From contig NZ_AUFC01000014.1 in assembly GCF_000426305.1 (NCBI RefSeq), positions 1 through 64,000 of the forward strand: DNA of 64,000 nt, read 5' to 3'. The notes beneath the pieces were generated by a model. It had not been told where the DNA came from. It worked only from the letters and a program-made list of their open reading frames with translations, and did not search any database. Below are positions 61,572 to 64,000 of the stretch, piece by piece. Position 1 is the stretch's first letter, and each line of letters begins with the position of its first letter. The position numbers and the translations under genes were made by a program. This stretch comes from Anaerovorax odorimutans DSM 5092 (GTDB lineage Bacteria; Bacillota; Clostridia; Peptostreptococcales; Anaerovoracaceae).

Positions 61572-62531
61572 ATGGACAAAAAGGAATATTATAAAAGATC
61601 ACTCACTGAAACAGGTTTTAAAATAGTAGAAAACAATAACTTTTGCAGTATGGGCCATACATGGGAATTATCAAAGGAAATGGGACAAGGCTTTTATTGG
61701 ATTTATGAACAAAAGAATTTATATAGTATTAAGATTCATGATTTCTTTTTTCATAAAGATACTTTTATAGAAGTGAACATTCCTGAATGTTTGTCTGTTA
61801 CTTATTATGAATCTGTTTCGGGAGAGGAATTGATCCCATATAGAAGATTAGAGGCAAATAGTGTTAAAACTTTTATAGGTGGATATACACCTTTTAAAGC
61901 TAATATTCACAAGAAAATACCTATTTGTTGTACAGGTATAGAGATATTTCCCGAATATTATAAGGATTATCTTAAAAAAAATTATCCGGGTGAATATAGA
62001 AATCCATTTGATGCATTTAAAAGTATCGAGGATAATGATGATTTCCCGGAAATGATAATGCTGCTCACTCAAATTAAAAAATATAGGGGTGACGGTATTT
62101 CAGCAAAATTATTTTATGATGCCAAAGTTGCCGAAGCAGTTTCCCTTATTGTTGAACATGAAAATAATAAAGACAAATATAAGAAAAATTATTTATCAAA
62201 TTCAGATAAGGAGTTATTAATGTCTGTTACAGCATATATAAATGATCACTATGCTTTTAATATAAAACAAGAACAGCTTTCACAAATTGCATGTATGGGA
62301 GCAACAAAATTAAAATCTACGTTTAAGCAATTGCATGGCTGTACTATAACAGAATATATTCAGCATAGAAGAATGAGCCAAGCAGAACATCTGCTTTCCT
62401 GTACTAATTTTACAATTAATCAAATAGCTAAAACTGTAGGGTACAGTAGCGCCAGTCGATTTTCTGTGCTGTTTAAGAAAAGTACAGGTATCTTACCAAA
62501 TGAGTATAGATTGATTGTAAAAGGGAAATAG
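61572..62531 (+). CDS. AraC-family transcriptional regulator
   Basis: 319 residues from ATG 61572. GGGAGGTG lies 12 bases upstream, slightly far; in-frame upstream starts have no ribosome site. The N-terminal part (about 1-200) is an unrecognised ligand-binding region. The C-terminal ~100 residues are a two-HTH AraC domain: DHYAFNIKQEQLSQIACMGA, TKLKSTFKQLHGCTITEYIQ, NFTINQIAKTVGYSSASRFS, VLFKKSTGILPNEYR. Divergent from the MATE exporter, its likely target. Confidence 0.88.
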   Translation: MDKKEYYKRSLTETGFKIVENNNFCSMGHTWELSKEMGQGFYWIYEQKNLYSIKIHDFFFHKDTFIEVNIPECLSVTYYESVSGEELIPYRRLEANSVKTFIGGYTPFKANIHKKIPICCTGIEIFPEYYKDYLKKNYPGEYRNPFDAFKSIEDNDDFPEMIMLLTQIKKYRGDGISAKLFYDAKVAEAVSLIVEHENNKDKYKKNYLSNSDKELLMSVTAYINDHYAFNIKQEQLSQIACMGATKLKSTFKQLHGCTITEYIQHRRMSQAEHLLSCTNFTINQIAKTVGYSSASRFSVLFKKSTGILPNEYRLIVKGK

Positions 62532-62545
62532 GTGAAGATTTTATA

Positions 62546-64000
62546 TTAATTTAAAATCTTATTAAATTCCATGAAAACAATAGATTCCGGTTCTAAGTCT
62601 AAACTTAATCCATATGTATGATTTTTAGGAATTATTTCAAAGGATATTCTGGGCTGCGACATAGCTTCAATTATTTCAAAATCTTCATCAGAAATATTTG
62701 TATTAAAATTGAGTTGACACCAGTAATCAATACAAGAATTAGCAGAAGTAATCTTACTTTTTGTAAGTTTATAACTGTGAGATAAATTGAATATTTTAAT
62801 ATCAATAATAGCTGAAGAAATTTCATCTTCATTGAAAACAATAATACTATATTTATCTATATCTTTTGAAATAATATAATTATCGCCAATCTCAATAAGC
62901 TCTGAAGCCATTTTACTTAGAAAAGTATAAAGGTAATAAAGAGGTTTTTTTAATCCGTTGATTGTAAATAAACCATTAACTGAGTCTGTAGAATCTATTA
63001 AACAAATATCTTCTTTAAGTTCTTTTGGGTTGTAAATTATCTTTTTCAATAAATTTATACAACTTTTATTTGGAGAAATATTATAATATAACTTAGAAAC
63101 ATCTGAAAATAAAATATGGCAATTTTTATTGATTAAAGAAATAGGAAGGATTGTTTTTTGTATTATTTTATTATTTTTAAACAATTCAAATTTACCTAAA
63201 GGGATGTCCTTTAAATCAAATTCAATAGGAATTGTTATAGGAGAAATAATAGGCTCTTCTATTTCACATGGTACAGAATGAGAAAAATTTTCTATTATAG
63301 TATCAAGTGGCAGCTCTTTAATACATGGTTTAACTTTATTAAGTGTTTTATTTGAAAAAAGTTTTCTGTATTCTTTTGGATGATATCCAAACCAAAGCCT
63401 GAAATTATCAACGAAATATTTTGGATTTGAAAATCCAACATCTTGAGCAATTTGGGAAATAGATAGATTTGTACTCAGAAGTTTTATTTCTGACATTTCT
63501 ACTCTGACCATACTTACAAAACTTCTGAAACTTTCACCTACAAAATGCTGGAAAAGATGAGATAAATAATAGCTGTTTATATTTTCTTTTTTTGCAATAT
63601 CAGTAAAACTCAATTTATAGAAATAATTTTCATAAACATAGCTTATTATTCTGTTTATTCTTTCCATTTGAAATATATCATGAGTGACTTTAAGGCTAAA
63701 TATTCTTTCTTCTCTACTTATTGTAAAACCTCTGAATTCACTATATAAAACTTTAATCAACTCAATAGATAAATCTAACGTTTTCTTCTTGTAGTCTGTA
63801 TCTTTAAAAATTAATTCTTTAGTAACAGAAAAAAGAAGAGTTTTTATATCTTCTTTTTTTGTCTGCCCTAAGGAGTTGTTTTCAACTTTTATTGTAAATA
63901 TTTGGTTTTCTAGATTAGGAAAAATTTTTGAAAAATATTCAACATTTATATTAAAAATAAGAATTAAATTTTTTTCTGAAATATTAGTTAAACCATGTAC
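62546..64000 (-). CDS. AraC-family regulator with a C-terminal glycoside hydrolase 39-like region (N-terminus outside window)
   Basis: The frame stays open from its stop at 62546 to the window edge (the last complete codons read VHGLTNISEKN on the minus strand), so the first visible in-frame start at 63760 is internal. The AraC HTH pair lies in the part encoded at about 63350-63680: FYKLSFTDIAKKENINSYYL, LFQHFVGESFRSFVSMVRVE, LSISQIAQDVGFSNPKYFVD, NFRLWFGYHPKEYRKLF. The ~270-residue tail is not typical of AraC. Its strand-rich organisation resembles the C-terminal part of AraC/GH39 hybrid proteins of clostridia. Tail identity is inferred. Confidence 0.7.
   Translation of the reverse strand, partial: VHGLTNISEKNLILIFNINVEYFSKIFPNLENQIFTIKVENNSLGQTKKEDIKTLLFSVTKELIFKDTDYKKKTLDLSIELIKVLYSEFRGFTISREERIFSLKVTHDIFQMERINRIISYVYENYFYKLSFTDIAKKENINSYYLSHLFQHFVGESFRSFVSMVRVEMSEIKLLSTNLSISQIAQDVGFSNPKYFVDNFRLWFGYHPKEYRKLFSNKTLNKVKPCIKELPLDTIIENFSHSVPCEIEEPIISPITIPIEFDLKDIPLGKFELFKNNKIIQKTILPISLINKNCHILFSDVSKLYYNISPNKSCINLLKKIIYNPKELKEDICLIDSTDSVNGLFTINGLKKPLYYLYTFLSKMASELIEIGDNYIISKDIDKYSIIVFNEDEISSAIIDIKIFNLSHSYKLTKSKITSANSCIDYWCQLNFNTNISDEDFEIIEAMSQPRISFEIIPKNHTYGLSLDLEPESIVFMEFNKILN

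Overview
The window is AT-rich, densely coded DNA from an anaerobic, endospore-forming Firmicute of the Clostridium type. Evidence is a gerA-type germinant-receptor operon, a SpoIID-like wall protein, a hybrid-cluster protein (Hcp), a GAAC-N4-GTTC SOS box, strong AGGAGG ribosome binding sites and very low GC. No rRNA, tRNA, CRISPR array or prophage was seen. Species was not determined.

Layout. 1-2.8 kb: tail of an IS66 transposase, a prepilin peptidase-type membrane protease behind two tandem c-di-GMP-I riboswitch/terminator modules, an MsrA-MsrB fusion, and a Cys/Asn-rich small protein. 3.2-9.3 kb: an operon with a MoeA-like protein, two DUF364-type proteins and a FecCD-type ABC importer, probably for a metal or metal complex. 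9.4-17.8 kb: spore and cell-surface functions (germinant receptor, SpoIID/peptidoglycan-binding protein, SLH-GH18 hydrolase) with copies of an unusual ~78-bp structured repeat. 18-23.4 kb: purine salvage (diverged adenine deaminase paralogue, canonical adenine deaminase, NCS2-type permease). 23.7-27.6 kb: peroxiredoxin, a small Asn/Met-rich protein, a YdjM-like membrane protein and Hcp. 27.9-35.7 kb: a signalling cassette (GAF-HD-GYP, CHASE2-class III cyclase, FecR/Big2 exported protein, NHL-repeat protein). 35.7-46.6 kb: DUF3307 protein, C45-like hydrolase, a WYL regulator with paired operators, BlaI/M56 sensor pair, a transglutaminase membrane protein and an ECF sigma/anti-sigma operon. 47-52.8 kb: PAS-GGDEF-HD-GYP protein, PD-(D/E)XK protein and a LexA-controlled Y-family polymerase with a small partner. 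53-59.5 kb: nitrilase-type amidase, APC permease, and two sodium:solute symporters separated by an excisionase-like HTH protein. 59.7-64 kb: IS256 remnant, MATE exporter divergent from an AraC regulator, and a second AraC regulator that runs off the right edge.

Themes. c-di-GMP is sensed (tandem riboswitches) and probably made or degraded (two HD-GYP proteins, one also with GGDEF) within the window, and a separate cyclic-nucleotide cyclase sits next to one of them. Many operons carry readable control sites: SOS box, BlaI operators, WYL palindromes, an ECF promoter, an AraC/MATE palindrome and a Spo0A-like box.

The most unusual signal is the ~78-bp repeat family. It has three tandem copies at 9661-9894, two inverted copies at 15602-15743, and degenerate single copies near 18119 and 25762. 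Its outer stem is kept by compensatory base changes between copies, which suggests selection for a folded RNA or DNA structure.
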